Positions 48,785 to 57,644 of a DNA stretch of 64,000 nt are shown in pieces (position 1 is the stretch's first letter; each line of letters begins with the position of its first letter). The notes beneath the pieces were generated by a model, which made no database searches, had not been told where the DNA came from, and was given only the letters and a program-made list of their open reading frames with translations. Source of the DNA: Basidiobolus meristosporus CBS 931.73 (lineage: Eukaryota > Basidiobolomycota > Basidiobolomycetes > Basidiobolales > Basidiobolaceae); assembly GCA_002104905.1 (NCBI GenBank), contig MCFE01000394.1, positions 18,387 through 82,386 on the forward strand, written 5' to 3'. The translations under genes and the position numbers were made by a program.

Positions 48785-49080
48785 GAAGCCAGTGATTTAT
48801 TGTGTTTAAGCAAAGTGCGTAATCAAATCCACAATCAAGCTAGCTTATTATAAACCGCACTCAAACCCATCAGAAGTGCAATTTCATCTAGATCCATGAC
48901 ACATTTGTCAACGCTTGTAATTGTAAGATGAATGCTTTCATCATCAATAGTTTGGACAAGGGAAAAGACTTCAACATCAATAAATTCCATTAAATCATCC
49001 TAGCAGTCATCTAAACATTACTTTAATTAAATTTATTGTAGCTTACACTATATAAGCACTATATACCCACCCACTCACCC
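48785..49080 (-). repeat. Right copy of the ~295-bp inverted repeat
   Basis: The partner of 1-296 in inverse orientation. It encodes on the minus strand the same short peptide (VFSLVQT, HLTITSVDK, LDEIALLMGLSAVYNKLA). It keeps more CpG than the left copy. CpG-rich sequence without transposons begins directly after it. Confidence 0.75.
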
Positions 49081-49299
49081 TCATCATCCACCATATGACT
49101 GCCCAAAATACCGCTGATACATCTACCCGCACTTATCCGCACCTGCCCAGCACTTGAGCTGTCCGTATAGTGGCTTGGCCAGCCTTTAGCAAATTTACCG
49201 GAATTTGCATATACAGGATTGCATCACTGGCTGTTTGGGATTGAGGCCTTGCTCCTGGTTGGTAGACCTGGTTGGTAAATATAGTGTATACATCTTGAA

Positions 49300-49630
49300 C
49301 CTTTCTAGTGCGCTAATGACTTGATCAACCCGTAGTGTGCATGGAGGATCCGGATTGCTTTTATTATGTAAATGTATGTTGATGACTTGATCAACCATTA
49401 ATATGCATGTTTTTCTTCACATTATCCCCTCCGTTTACCAGTTTGGCCCGGTTGTATTGTTATGAGGGCATGATTAACCTTTATAGCAGGCACTAGGCCG
49501 CTTCCCTTTTCTTCTTTACATATATGGTTAGGTTCCTTTGGTGTGTGTCGAGAACTTGATCAATCCTTGATGCATCCACTGGCGCTCAACCTTTCTTTTC
49601 CTTTCCTTTCCTCCCCCCATCATGTACACG
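49300..49630 (+). repeat. Degenerate outskirts of the minisatellite
   Basis: The motif GATGACTTGATCAACC or close variants recur near 49,314, 49,380 and 49,548 with irregular spacing. They are related to the GGTGACTTGGTCAACCACC core of the regular units. Confidence 0.6.
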
Positions 49631-50010
49631 TTTGGCTTCTCTGGGCACAGTGATGACTTGGTCAACCGCCATTGTAAACATAGGAGGCAAGCGTTTCCCT
49701 TTTTCCCTTCTCCTCTTTTCTTTTTATTTGACTTCTTCGGGTGCAGTGGTGACTTGACCAACCACCATTGTACACGCAGGAGGCAAGCATTTTCCTTTAT
49801 CCCTTCTCCCTTTGCCCTTTTGCTTGGCTTCTTTGGGCGCAGTGGTGACTTGGTCAACCACCATTGTAAACACAGGAGGCAAGCGTTTCCCTTTTCCCTT
49901 CTCGTTTTTTCTTTCTGTTTGACTTCTTTGGGTGCAGTGGTGACTCGACCAACCACCATTGTACACACAGGAGGCAAGCGTTTCCCCCTTCTTCTTTTTC
50001 CCCTACACCA
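49631..50010 (+). repeat. 96-bp minisatellite, four units arranged as two dimers
   Basis: Units begin near 49,631, 49,727, 49,823 and 49,918, so the period is 95-96 bp. Units 1 and 3 share TTGGTCAACC and GTAAACA; units 2 and 4 share GACCAACC and GTACACA. This shows a 191-bp dimer duplicated once. A pyrimidine-rich tract (C/T runs) fills half of each unit. A Lys-rich minus frame here is a product of the repeat and probably not a gene. Confidence 0.9.
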
Positions 50011-50149
50011 TGGTATTTACGAACACCAACCACCTTGATCCCAAGAACATCCCGCAACTGATTCCAATATAAAAGCATTTGTTTATTCCTTCTCCACAAA
50101 ATTGACTACATAATATGCACAAACAACTCACCGTATCTGCTATTAAAAG

Positions 50150-50300
50150 GCCGGGCTATTGGGGAGGCAGACGGTAGAGGGAAAGATACTGGGGACAAGG
50201 GCGTTATGGGCATTACGGAGGCTACGGAGATCATCGGGGATATGGAGGGAAATATTTTCCACTATGCGTCATAGTATCTTGTACACTCTGGTAAGTGTAA
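50150..50300 (+). other. Possible glycine/tyrosine-rich coding relic
   Basis: One plus frame around 50,177-50,256 reads RYWGQGRYGHYGGYGDHRGY, a low-complexity Gly/Tyr/Arg pattern like secreted or RNA-binding Gly-rich proteins. It has no clear start and ends within about 20 codons. CTCTGGTAAGTG at 50,286-50,297 looks like a splice donor. Low support. Confidence 0.3.
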
Positions 50301-50355
50301 GTTTGCCTTTATGCTTGGCCACGACTTGCGCCTTTGAAGAGAAGCCGGTGGTTCC

Positions 50356-50540
50356 GTTGTATTGGAGTAATGGTTGTATTGCCGTCTATAGAACTCTATT
50401 TGCTTGAAAAATTGAAAATTGGCATTTGTTCCTTTCAAGAGAGGCGTTGTATTTGAGCAATGATTGTATTGCCGTCGTTTTTTATCTATTCTTCGGTCAA
50501 TAGAGGAGTTACCAGAGTGAAAGGTAGCTGGGTAACTCAT
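50356..50540 (+). repeat. 90-bp imperfect tandem duplication
   Basis: GTTGTATTGGAGTAATGG at 50,356 returns as GTTGTATTTGAGCAATGA at 50,446, both followed by TTGTATTGCCGTC. Two copies were seen. No coding role is evident. Confidence 0.6.
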
Positions 50541-50689
50541 TACCAGTGCCAGTGCCAGTACCATGACCATCACATTTGTTGCAGCGTTGCAAGACTTTGA
50601 TCACGTGGAATAGGAGTGCTATGGTGAGTGCGATTAGGGCTTCTATGGATAAATGAAGTGACGTTATTGCTCATCCTGTTCAGCTACGA

Positions 50690-51052
50690 ATGCTAAACCG
50701 GATTGAATGCATGCATCGAGGTATAAGAATGGAGGATAGTATTAAGTTATTGCAAGAGCGGTTCAAAACACACAAGCAACCATATCGATCCATTTTCACA
50801 GGCACCCTACCAATGGTGAGAGGAAGATGGCTAGTATGTGGTGGACCGGATGAGAGGTTTTGCTGCTTGCCCAATTGCATTCCTTTACAAGAGCAATATT
50901 CGACATTTTCACATAAGAATCTCTCTGCTATGGATAGCTTAGTCGCTTATTGCTGCGGAATGTTAGTTGTGGTGTTTGCCTCCGAAATACACCACTTGAT
51001 TCGACTGAAACGCATCAATTCCATCAAGTTTCCTAGATGCGATATCAATTGA
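50690..51052 (+). CDS. Hypothetical protein, 120 aa
   Basis: An open frame with normal CpG use in a gap between the repeats and the secreted-protein cluster. It contains GTLPMVRGRWLVCGGPDERF, a cysteine cluster (CCLPNC) and a hydrophobic stretch around residues 80-97 (LVAYCCGMLVVVFASEI) that could be a membrane segment. I do not recognise it and saw no paralogue. It has no signal peptide at the first Met. It may be an exon of a longer gene or a chance frame. Confidence 0.35.
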   Translation: MLNRIECMHRGIRMEDSIKLLQERFKTHKQPYRSIFTGTLPMVRGRWLVCGGPDERFCCLPNCIPLQEQYSTFSHKNLSAMDSLVAYCCGMLVVVFASEIHHLIRLKRINSIKFPRCDIN

Positions 51053-52433
51053 TCTCCATCTTGGCCAAAACAGTGTCCGAAGACAAAAGCTGGATATCAA
51101 TTAATCCTGCATGTAAGCTAATGCCGAGCATTCAATATTCACAATTTACATCAACTCATCTGCTAATTGAACACAACGGTAGCAAGCCCCTCTCCAACGG
51201 ATCGGTGACTCAGTTCCCGTGCCCCAATCGACTCAAGCTATATAAATAAAGTTCAGCATCATCAGCACTTGCCTCATATTGTTGTTGATTGTTGGCATAT
51301 TATCAATACCAAACAATGGTTGAAACAATGGTTGAAATCCAGATCTAATCCAACTTACGAAGGGCCATTGTTCGAGCCGTCATCTGATCATATTGGACTA
51401 TAAAGGGAAAATGGCTTGATACTATTATGCAAACCATGGTGCAAGCCCAGGACCGTATCCATCGAGAAAGAGTCACGCTGGCACTTCGCGTGATGTGCGA
51501 GGTATTCTCAGTGACACATGGGCTGCAGGAGCTAACGATGGAGAGTGGTAAAGTTTAAAGGAAAGCCAGTTATGTGTAGGAATATAAGTGAGCCTCTGGA
51601 GCCTTCGCCTGCTTGTGTTTGAAGCTAAAACTAGCACATCCTAGGTTTAGAAGATGGTTATGGCAAGTGAATAAACATTATGTTGTAGAAGGAGCAATGT
51701 TGTGCTTTATAGAATTTGAGTGACTCGGAGTATATCACAAAGAGGAACTTTTGTTATATGGTGCGTGCCCAGAGAAGTATTGATAGAGAATAATCGAGCT
51801 AATTTGGGGTAATTAGCCTGTGAATTCCTGCTCTATAATGGGATGCAGGTTGTTCAGCGATTTTGACAACTATATGAGCCAGTCAACACTTGGCGCTAAA
51901 CAGTGCATTCTCTACTGTTGAAATCTTAAGCATCATCGGGTAGCTTAAAAGTCTATATATAATACGTATATATAGTGTGTAGTGTGTATAAATAGATGCA
52001 CCACGTGACCGGTGCAACTTACCACAATATAGCCATTAGATAGAGCCACAAGCCACAATTGATTCAAGCCGAATAAATACCATTCAACATATCAGTGCAT
52101 AGTTGGTACTGTTAACTGGTCTGTGTACTGTGCTGTGTACTGTGCTGTGTACTGTGAAACAATCGTCAATCTTACATACAAAGTCTGATCGTAGTGAAGC
52201 TTTACTATGACTGTTGGAAGTTGGTTTATAAAATTCAAGTTACGCAGAGCAGTAATCATATAAATTTTGCCAACTCACGGATAGACTATGCTTTCCCGTA
52301 CGCTACTGAGAACTCGGTATAGTCAATAGACAACCTACCCTACAATTCCGAAAATAGGAGAAAAGGGTGCCAACTGCCCTATGCTTGATATCCTACTCAA
52401 GCAAGCAATTCGTAAACTTGCCACAACATAAGA
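51053..52433. other. Intergenic stretch with short simple repeats
   Basis: No gene is supported. TATATA/GTGTGTA-rich sequence lies near 51,950-52,000, and a short tandem repeat of CTGTGTACTGTG, about three units, near 52,120-52,158. Confidence 0.5.
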
Positions 52434-52560
52434 TACAGAGACAGCTATCGATAAGAATAGGTTTAATAAACAAGATAATGTATCGTATAATCGACATCAC
52501 TCTAGTTTCCCTGTTGATGTAAGCTATCAAATGCACACAATTCTTCTGTGAACCAGTGTC
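52434..52560 (+). pseudogene. Family B, 3' end fragment
   Basis: AGATACAGAGACAGCTATCG followed by similar downstream sequence matches 62,388-62,545, the tail and 3' flank of the B4 relic. The rest of the gene is absent. Confidence 0.65.
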
Positions 52561-52650
52561 TGGTCTTGAGTTTGTCAAATACCCTTGTTTTCATAATGGT
52601 AACGGCTATATTTCTGCTATCACGTATAAGGCGAAAATGAATAATGGAAC

Positions 52651-52656
52651 TTTATT
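52651..52656 (-). terminator. A1 polyadenylation signal
   Basis: AATAAA on the minus strand about 32 bases after the stop codon. The equivalent hexamer follows A3 (55,612-55,617), A4 (58,511-58,516) and A5 (63,064-63,069). Confidence 0.6.
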
Positions 52657-52687
52657 GGATTTGGGTTCAAGTGCAGTCGGTGGTATA

Positions 52688-53263
52688 TTAAGTGTCACCC
52701 ATGGGCTCAGTATACTGTGAGTCCTGATCAGCACAGTCATCACCACGTTGAACATCTTCCATGGGCTCAGAGTACTGTGTATCTTGGTCAGAGCATCCTT
52801 CGATGCATTGGGTGTCCACTACTGGTGTGGAGTATGTCTCATCTTGTGCAGGCTGAGCCATAACAATGGGGTAACCAGAGCCATTGTCTGAGTATTCAGC
52901 ACCCTTCTGTTTGGCATACTCGGATGCGCTGGCTGAACATTCTACTTCAAGGCTAGGGCCTGCTTGAAACTGAACATCGAGACTCTTATCACTGTTGGCG
53001 TTGGCAGTATTTAGATTGTCATGCTTTCTGGTCACGGTGGTGAGCACCTGACGTAACAATGGCACTTGGACGTTTGGCGTTTCAACAGTGGGCTGAACCT
53101 GGACTTGCTGGTAGCAGTTGCTTGCTTGGTCCGAGCATGAATACCTGCGATAACGGACTCTTCTATGCTCACGGTTGCATGATTCGGAGCATGGGACTGG
53201 AGCAGCAATGGTGGCTTGAAGAGAGGCAAGGCCCAAGATCAGTGATACAATGAATGCACGCAT
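52688..53263 (-). CDS. A1: small secreted cysteine-containing protein
   Basis: 191 aa. Residues 1-20 form a signal peptide (MRAFIVSLILGLASLQATIA, cleavage near APVP), so the product enters the secretory pathway. A Cys/Arg-rich segment follows (C25, C29, RRVRYRR, C43, C50), then a Gln/Val/Thr-rich middle. The acidic C-terminal part repeats a 20-residue unit twice (CIEGCSDQDTQY.EPMED, residues 153-170, and its copy at 173-190). It has eight cysteines, but C173 of the paralogues is Arg here and a new C109 replaces Gly. No known domain. The ATG is supported by the signal peptide and the TATA-like box. Paralogues are A3, A4 and A5. Confidence 0.85.
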   Translation of the reverse strand: MRAFIVSLILGLASLQATIAAPVPCSESCNREHRRVRYRRYSCSDQASNCYQQVQVQPTVETPNVQVPLLRQVLTTVTRKHDNLNTANANSDKSLDVQFQAGPSLEVECSASASEYAKQKGAEYSDNGSGYPIVMAQPAQDETYSTPVVDTQCIEGCSDQDTQYSEPMEDVQRGDDCADQDSQYTEPMGDT

Positions 53264-53302
53264 CTTTGAGAACTACTGAGTTCATTGCTAAGTACGCTCG
53301 GG

Positions 53303-53310
53303 AATGTATA
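53303..53310 (-). promoter_or_regulatory. A1 TATA-like box
   Basis: TATACATT on the minus strand about 40 bp before the ATG. Paralogues have TATATAT at the same distance: 56,265-56,271 (A3), 59,164-59,170 (A4), 63,717-63,723 (A5). Confidence 0.6.
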
Positions 53311-53456
53311 GCGTGGGAACCATTATAACATGGTTACAACACTGATGGTAGCAATAGTTAGTTAACTTTGATCAGATCTCAAATTAGCATTCTCTCTACC
53401 ATCATCGACTCAATTGCATTGATATCGCGTACTTTATTTGGTTACAGTACGATAAA

Positions 53457-53510
53457 TACACCAATACGTACACCAATACGTACACCAATATATACACATA
53501 TGCTTTTGAT
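53457..53510. repeat. 12-bp tandem repeat in the A1 upstream region
   Basis: ACACCAATACGT is repeated about three times and runs into ACACCAATATATACACATATG. The upstream regions of A3, A4 and A5 have related but differently sized arrays (ACACCAATATATA, ACTGATAAAT), so this stretch expands and contracts between copies. Confidence 0.7.
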
Positions 53511-53639
53511 AATATTTCAGCTGTAGTATAGTAACTTACGAATCAATGCTAATGACGTTACATTTTAATATAAGGAGTTCAAATGAAATGATTGTTTATT
53601 GTGTCTATATCTACTAGAATATCTGGGCCAATCTCTTGT

Positions 53640-54008
53640 ATTACTTCCGGTATCCTGATCAGCGCATCCTTCAACGCATTGGGTGTCTACTACTGGTGTA
53701 GTGTATGTCTCATCTTGTACAGGCTAAATCATAACAATGGGGTAATTAGAGTCATCTTCTGAGTGTCCAGCACCCTTCTGTTTGGCATACTCGGATGCGC
53801 TGGCTGAACATTCTACTTCGAGGCTAGGGCCTGCTTGAAACTGAACATCGAGACTCTTGTCACTGCTGGCGTTTGCAGTGTTTAGATTGTCATGCTTTTT
53901 GGTAACGGTGGTGAACATCTGACGCAACAATGGCACTTGGACGTTTGGCGTTTCAACAGTGGGCTGAACCTGGACTTGCTGGTAGCAGTTACTTGGTTGG
54001 TCCGAGCG
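53640..54008 (-). pseudogene. A2: truncated family A relic
   Basis: It matches A1 from the QPSNCYQQVQVQPTVE segment to the C-terminal repeat. Homology stops abruptly at 54,008, so the signal peptide and first cysteines are lost. A stop interrupts the frame after YPIVMI near 53,724. It shares EVEC with A1, unlike A3-A5, so A1 and A2 are closest relatives. Confidence 0.8.
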
Positions 54009-54500
54009 GGTTTACAACTTATAACCACATGTTGATAGTCACTGATAAATACACAATAATACCCTTAACAGTCACTATTCCTATGACCCTTCAATTTCAG
54101 ATCAACACAACTCGAAGATTCACCTGCTACACTGGAGATCACTTGGATAGAGGTGATGGTGACGTAAGTTGATTGGTGCAATGCATAATGCTAAATCGTA
54201 AATTTAGCTATTAACCAGAGTAGCTTAGCGATCAACGACTATGAAATCAAGAACTACGTAAGAACGAAGCCATTCCTGTGTGCTCATCTCAAGCCATAGT
54301 ATGAGTCGTTTTGGTTTGTTCCTTCACTACCGCTTATGTCATTCCCAAGTGGAATAGCAAACCCAGAATTGAAGAATGTTTATTTACTTTTCTACATGTA
54401 CTAATCAACTCAGTGAAATGCTGATTAAATTTACTCACCTTTGCTTCATAATTTAGTAAACTGGGTTTGGTTGCTGATGATCGCTGATGAATCTAGCAAA
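54009..54500. other. Intergenic block repeated before B3
   Basis: It is homologous to about 60,380-61,040 (landmarks TACCCTTA, ATTCCTATGA, CTTGGATAGAGG, GAAATCAAGAACTACG). In both places it lies between a family A relic and an intact B gene. This shows the two regions derive from one duplicated block. Confidence 0.7.
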
Positions 54501-54505
54501 CCATA

Positions 54506-54513
54506 CATAAAAG
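54506..54513 (+). promoter_or_regulatory. B1 TATA-like box
   Basis: CATAAAAG about 38 bp before the ATG. The same octamer lies at 57,165-57,172 (B2) and 61,052-61,059 (B3) within a conserved AGCAAACCATACATAAAAGC block. Confidence 0.55.
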
Positions 54514-54550
54514 CAACTGTTTGCCTTGCAGTGTGTCATCAAGAGCCAAC

Positions 54551-55003
54551 ATGCAACGTACTTTCCGCATTCTATCAGCCCTAGTATTCCTATTCGGGGT
54601 ATCTTATGCATCGCCCATTGCAACGTATGACAACCAGCAAATAGAACAGCCTCCGTATTTCGACCAGGGTATCCAAGCGGACTTTGGTGGCAACACCGAC
54701 AATGAACCATCAATATCATTCACTCCAACATACAATCAACTAGAGTCCCCAGAAGCCTATCCATTGCTAGACAACGCTCAGACGAATTCTGCACAGAACG
54801 CTCAGGCACTTTCCAACCAAAATCAATTTGAGCAAGTGCAGCTAGTCGATCAGACATTGTACCAACCATCTGCGCCGACATATGTACAATCAATTACTCC
54901 CGACGAGGATGACACTGAAGACTCTAGTGAAGATGACGATCAACCATCGTGTAAACGTTGTCAACGACGCTATCGTAGACGTAGATACAGAGGCGGCTTT
55001 TGA
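54551..55003 (+). CDS. B1: small secreted protein with acidic stretch and Arg-rich CKRC tail
   Basis: 150 aa. The ATG at 54,551 is the first that yields a signal peptide (MQRTFRILSALVFLFGVSYA, cleaved near ASP). The mature part is polar and rich in Gln, Asn, Pro and Tyr. A core at residues 71-106 (LLDNAQTNS, ALSNQNQF, VDQTLYQP) is shared with family C. Residues 118-130 are a Glu/Asp run. Residues 134-147 form a basic tail with CKRC and RRYRRRRYR; these are the only two cysteines, so one disulfide or a metal site is possible. No known domain. AATAAA follows at 55,041-55,046. Confidence 0.85.
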   Translation: MQRTFRILSALVFLFGVSYASPIATYDNQQIEQPPYFDQGIQADFGGNTDNEPSISFTPTYNQLESPEAYPLLDNAQTNSAQNAQALSNQNQFEQVQLVDQTLYQPSAPTYVQSITPDEDDTEDSSEDDDQPSCKRCQRRYRRRRYRGGF

Positions 55004-55040
55004 CTCAATCGGATCATGTAAACACTAGTTTGGCATTCAT

Positions 55041-55046
55041 AATAAA
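55041..55046 (+). terminator. B1 polyadenylation signal
   Basis: AATAAA within a TGGCATTCATAATAAATCC block about 38 bases after the stop. The same block follows B2 (57,682-57,687) and B3 (61,587-61,592). Confidence 0.6.
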
Positions 55047-55645
55047 TCCTATCAAATAGTCGCTGCCTCTGTAAGCTATCCAATACACACATTTCTTCTG
55101 CAAACAAGATTACACCAACTGACATCAGAGGAGACGTGACCACAGGGATGAGTGGAATGAGCATCATGAACATTCTGGCAATGACTCCTCAAACGATAGT
55201 GTGAATCATTTTGATTTTGTTCCCACCGATTTGGGAACAATAACGGAAAATCTACTAAAATGGAATGGTGGTGAGCAACTTGAATCACATAAATGGATGA
55301 GAGTATAGGTAATGAAGTACATAGATCGATGATACACAGGTTTGATTGGCTGTGGATTGTTTTTATTCATATTTTTGTGGTCTGATGATTGGACACATAG
55401 AATAGCTATCGACATAGGATTGATTTTACTCAAGTTAGTTCAATAATATAGTATACCCTTCTCCTGAATTGGTGACTGGACTTCGGATCATCAGAGGGGA
55501 GTATGGAAATTGGCGTGGTGTTGAGTTTGTCAAACGCTCTTGTTCCCATGCTTGTAATGGCTATACTTCTGCTATCACATATGAATCAAAAAATAACATG
55601 AATAATGAAACTTTATTGCATTTGGGCTCAAGTGCAATCGTTGGT
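55047..55645. other. Intergenic block between B1 and A3
   Basis: It is homologous to the stretches after B2 (57,690-58,545) and B3 (61,593-63,097). The last 180 bases hold a plus-strand frame (55,469-55,681) conserved in the four A-gene 3' regions; see findings. No other gene was seen. Confidence 0.5.
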
Positions 55646-56224
55646 TCATTGATTGTCTTCCATGGGCTCAGTATACTGTGAGTCCTGATTAGCACAGTCA
55701 TCGCCACATTGAGCATCTTCCATGGGCTCAGTGTACTGTGTATCTTGGTCAGAGCATCCTTCGATGCATTGGGTGTCCACTACTGGTGTGGAGTATGTCT
55801 CATCTTGTGCAGGCTGAACCATAACAATGGGGTAACCAGAGCCATCGTCTGAGTGCTCAGCACCCTTCTGTTTGGCGTACTCGGATGCGCTGGCTGAACC
55901 CTCTACCTCGAGGCTAGGGCCTGCTTGAAACTGAACATCGAGACTCTTGTCACTGTTGGCGTTGGCAGTGTTCAGATTGTCATGCTTTCTGGTCACGGTG
56001 GTGAACACCTGACGCAACAATGGCACTTGGACGTTTGGCGTTTCAACAGTGGGCTGAACCTGGACTTGCTGGTAGCAGTTGCTTGCTTGGTCCGAGCATG
56101 AATACCTGCGATAACGGACTCTTCCATGCTCACGGTTGCATGATTCGGAGCATGGGACTGGAGCAGCAACGGCGGCTTGAAGAGAGGCAAGGCCCAAGAT
56201 CAATGATGCAATGAATGTACGCAT
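55646..56224 (-). CDS. A3: small secreted cysteine-containing protein
   Basis: 192 aa, same plan as A1: signal peptide, C25/C29/C43/C50, middle segment with LNTANANSDKSL, two C-terminal 20-residue repeats (CIEGCSDQDTQYTEPMED, then CGDDCANQDSQYTEPMED). The cysteine count is eight, with the pair C173/C177 complete. The product is the same as A4 in all but one residue (penultimate N versus A). TATA at 56,265-56,271. Confidence 0.87.
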   Translation of the reverse strand: MRTFIASLILGLASLQAAVAAPVPCSESCNREHGRVRYRRYSCSDQASNCYQQVQVQPTVETPNVQVPLLRQVFTTVTRKHDNLNTANANSDKSLDVQFQAGPSLEVEGSASASEYAKQKGAEHSDDGSGYPIVMVQPAQDETYSTPVVDTQCIEGCSDQDTQYTEPMEDAQCGDDCANQDSQYTEPMEDNQ

Positions 56225-56565
56225 CTTTGAGAACTACTGAGTTCATTGCTGAATTCCCTCTGGAATATATAGCATGGGAACCATTATAACGAGGTTACAA
56301 CGTTGATGGTAGCAATAGTTAGTTAACTTTGATGAACTCACACCTTGTCAGATTGAAAAGCAGCATTTGCTCTGCCATCATCGGCTCAATCGCATTGATA
56401 TCGCGTAGTTTATATGGTTACAGTACGATAAATAAACTGATAAATACACCAATATATATATCAATATATACACATATGCTTTTGATATTTCAGCTGTAGT
56501 GTGGTAATTCACGAATTACGGCTGATGTTTCATATTAATATAGGGTGGCCAAATGACATGTTTAT

Positions 56566-56941
56566 TTAATCAATGTATCGATTCCCACTGAAATATCTGA
56601 TCTTGAAGTACTTATGTGCCGACCTCTTGTACTTCTTCTGGCCTCCACCATAGCTACGGGTGGCTGGCTGGGTAATGATGATCCGTGGCTGTTGCTGCTT
56701 AGGCTGATAAAAGGTTTGATCAACTACCTGCGCTTGGTCAAACTGATTAGAGTTCGACAGGGCATCAGGATTACTGGATGAGTGAGCGTTCACTCTGTCC
56801 AACAGGGCCTGTCTTGGTTGCATGTCGGCTATATTGAAGTTTGGCATGTCGTAGGATGACTCTGGCTGAGTTGAAGTGTCATCCATCGAGTCCTCACCTT
56901 CGCCCTCATTCTCATCCATATAGTGATCACCCTCGTCCTGT
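56566..56941 (-). pseudogene. C1: 5'-truncated family C relic
   Basis: Its 117-aa minus frame matches the C-terminal two thirds of C2 (SMDDTSTQPESSY, MQPRQALLDRVNAHSS, IIITQPATRSYGGGQKKYKR). At about 56,941 homology to C2 stops and sequence normally found upstream of B genes begins (cf. 54,340-54,380 and 60,830-60,905). The signal peptide and CGEQISPC segment are lost, so this is probably not expressed as a secreted protein. Confidence 0.8.
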
Positions 56942-57209
56942 CATACCAAAGTGGTTTAGCACGCCCAGAATTGAAGAGAAATGTTGATTTATATTTCTTG
57001 ATGTACTGAAGTGATTGATCATCTGGATTACGATGTTACTCAACTCTTACTCACTGATCATTGCAATGAAAGTGAAATGCTGATTAACTTTACTTACCTT
57101 TGCTTCATAATTTAGTAAACTGGGTTTGGTTGATGATGATCGTTGATGGATCTAGCAAACCATACATAAAAGCAACTATTTGCCTTCCAGTGTGTCATCA
57201 AGAGCCAAC

Positions 57210-57644
57210 ATGCTATGCACTTTCCACATTCTATCCGTCTTAGTATTCCTATTCGGTGCATCTTATGCATCGCCCATTGCAACGTATGACAACCAGCAAG
57301 TAGATCAGGGCATCCCGGTGGATTTTGGTGACAATGCCGACAATGATCCATTAATGTCATACACACCAACATACTATCAACTAGAGTCTCCAGACACCTA
57401 TCCATTGTTGGACAACGCTCAGACTAATTCTGCACAGAATGCTCAGGCACTTTCCAACCAGAATCAATTTGAGCAAGTGCAGCAAGTAGATCAGACATTG
57501 TACCAACCATCTGCACCGACATATATGCAATCAATTACTCCCGACGAGGATGACACTGAAGACTCGAGTGACGACGACGATCAGCCATCGTGCAAACGTT
57601 GTCAACGACGCTACCGTAGACGTGGATACAGAGGCAGCTCTTGA
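57210..57644 (+). CDS. B2: small secreted protein, family B
   Basis: 144 aa from the ATG at 57,210. Signal peptide MLCTFHILSVLVFLFGASYA. It is six residues shorter than B1 because a short segment after DNQQ is missing. The core (LLDNAQTNS, ALSNQNQFEQVQQVDQ), the acidic stretch DEDDTEDSSDDDDQ and the CKRCQRRYRRRGYR tail are kept. TATA at 57,165-57,172, AATAAA at 57,682-57,687. Confidence 0.85.
   Translation: MLCTFHILSVLVFLFGASYASPIATYDNQQVDQGIPVDFGDNADNDPLMSYTPTYYQLESPDTYPLLDNAQTNSAQNAQALSNQNQFEQVQQVDQTLYQPSAPTYMQSITPDEDDTEDSSDDDDQPSCKRCQRRYRRRGYRGSS

Noticed and set aside
49528-49977. Lys-rich 149-aa minus-strand ORF
   Set aside because: It is the translation of the 96-bp minisatellite and has no start context or homologue.
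53059-53253. Plus-strand 64-aa frame repeated in every A gene (also 56,020, 58,919, 63,472)
   Set aside because: It lies antisense inside the A coding region and is conserved only because A is conserved; A has the signal peptide, promoter and poly(A) signal.
54521-54550. Longer upstream start for B genes
   Set aside because: The extension would start at a TTG. The downstream ATG gives a clean signal peptide in B1, B2 and B3.
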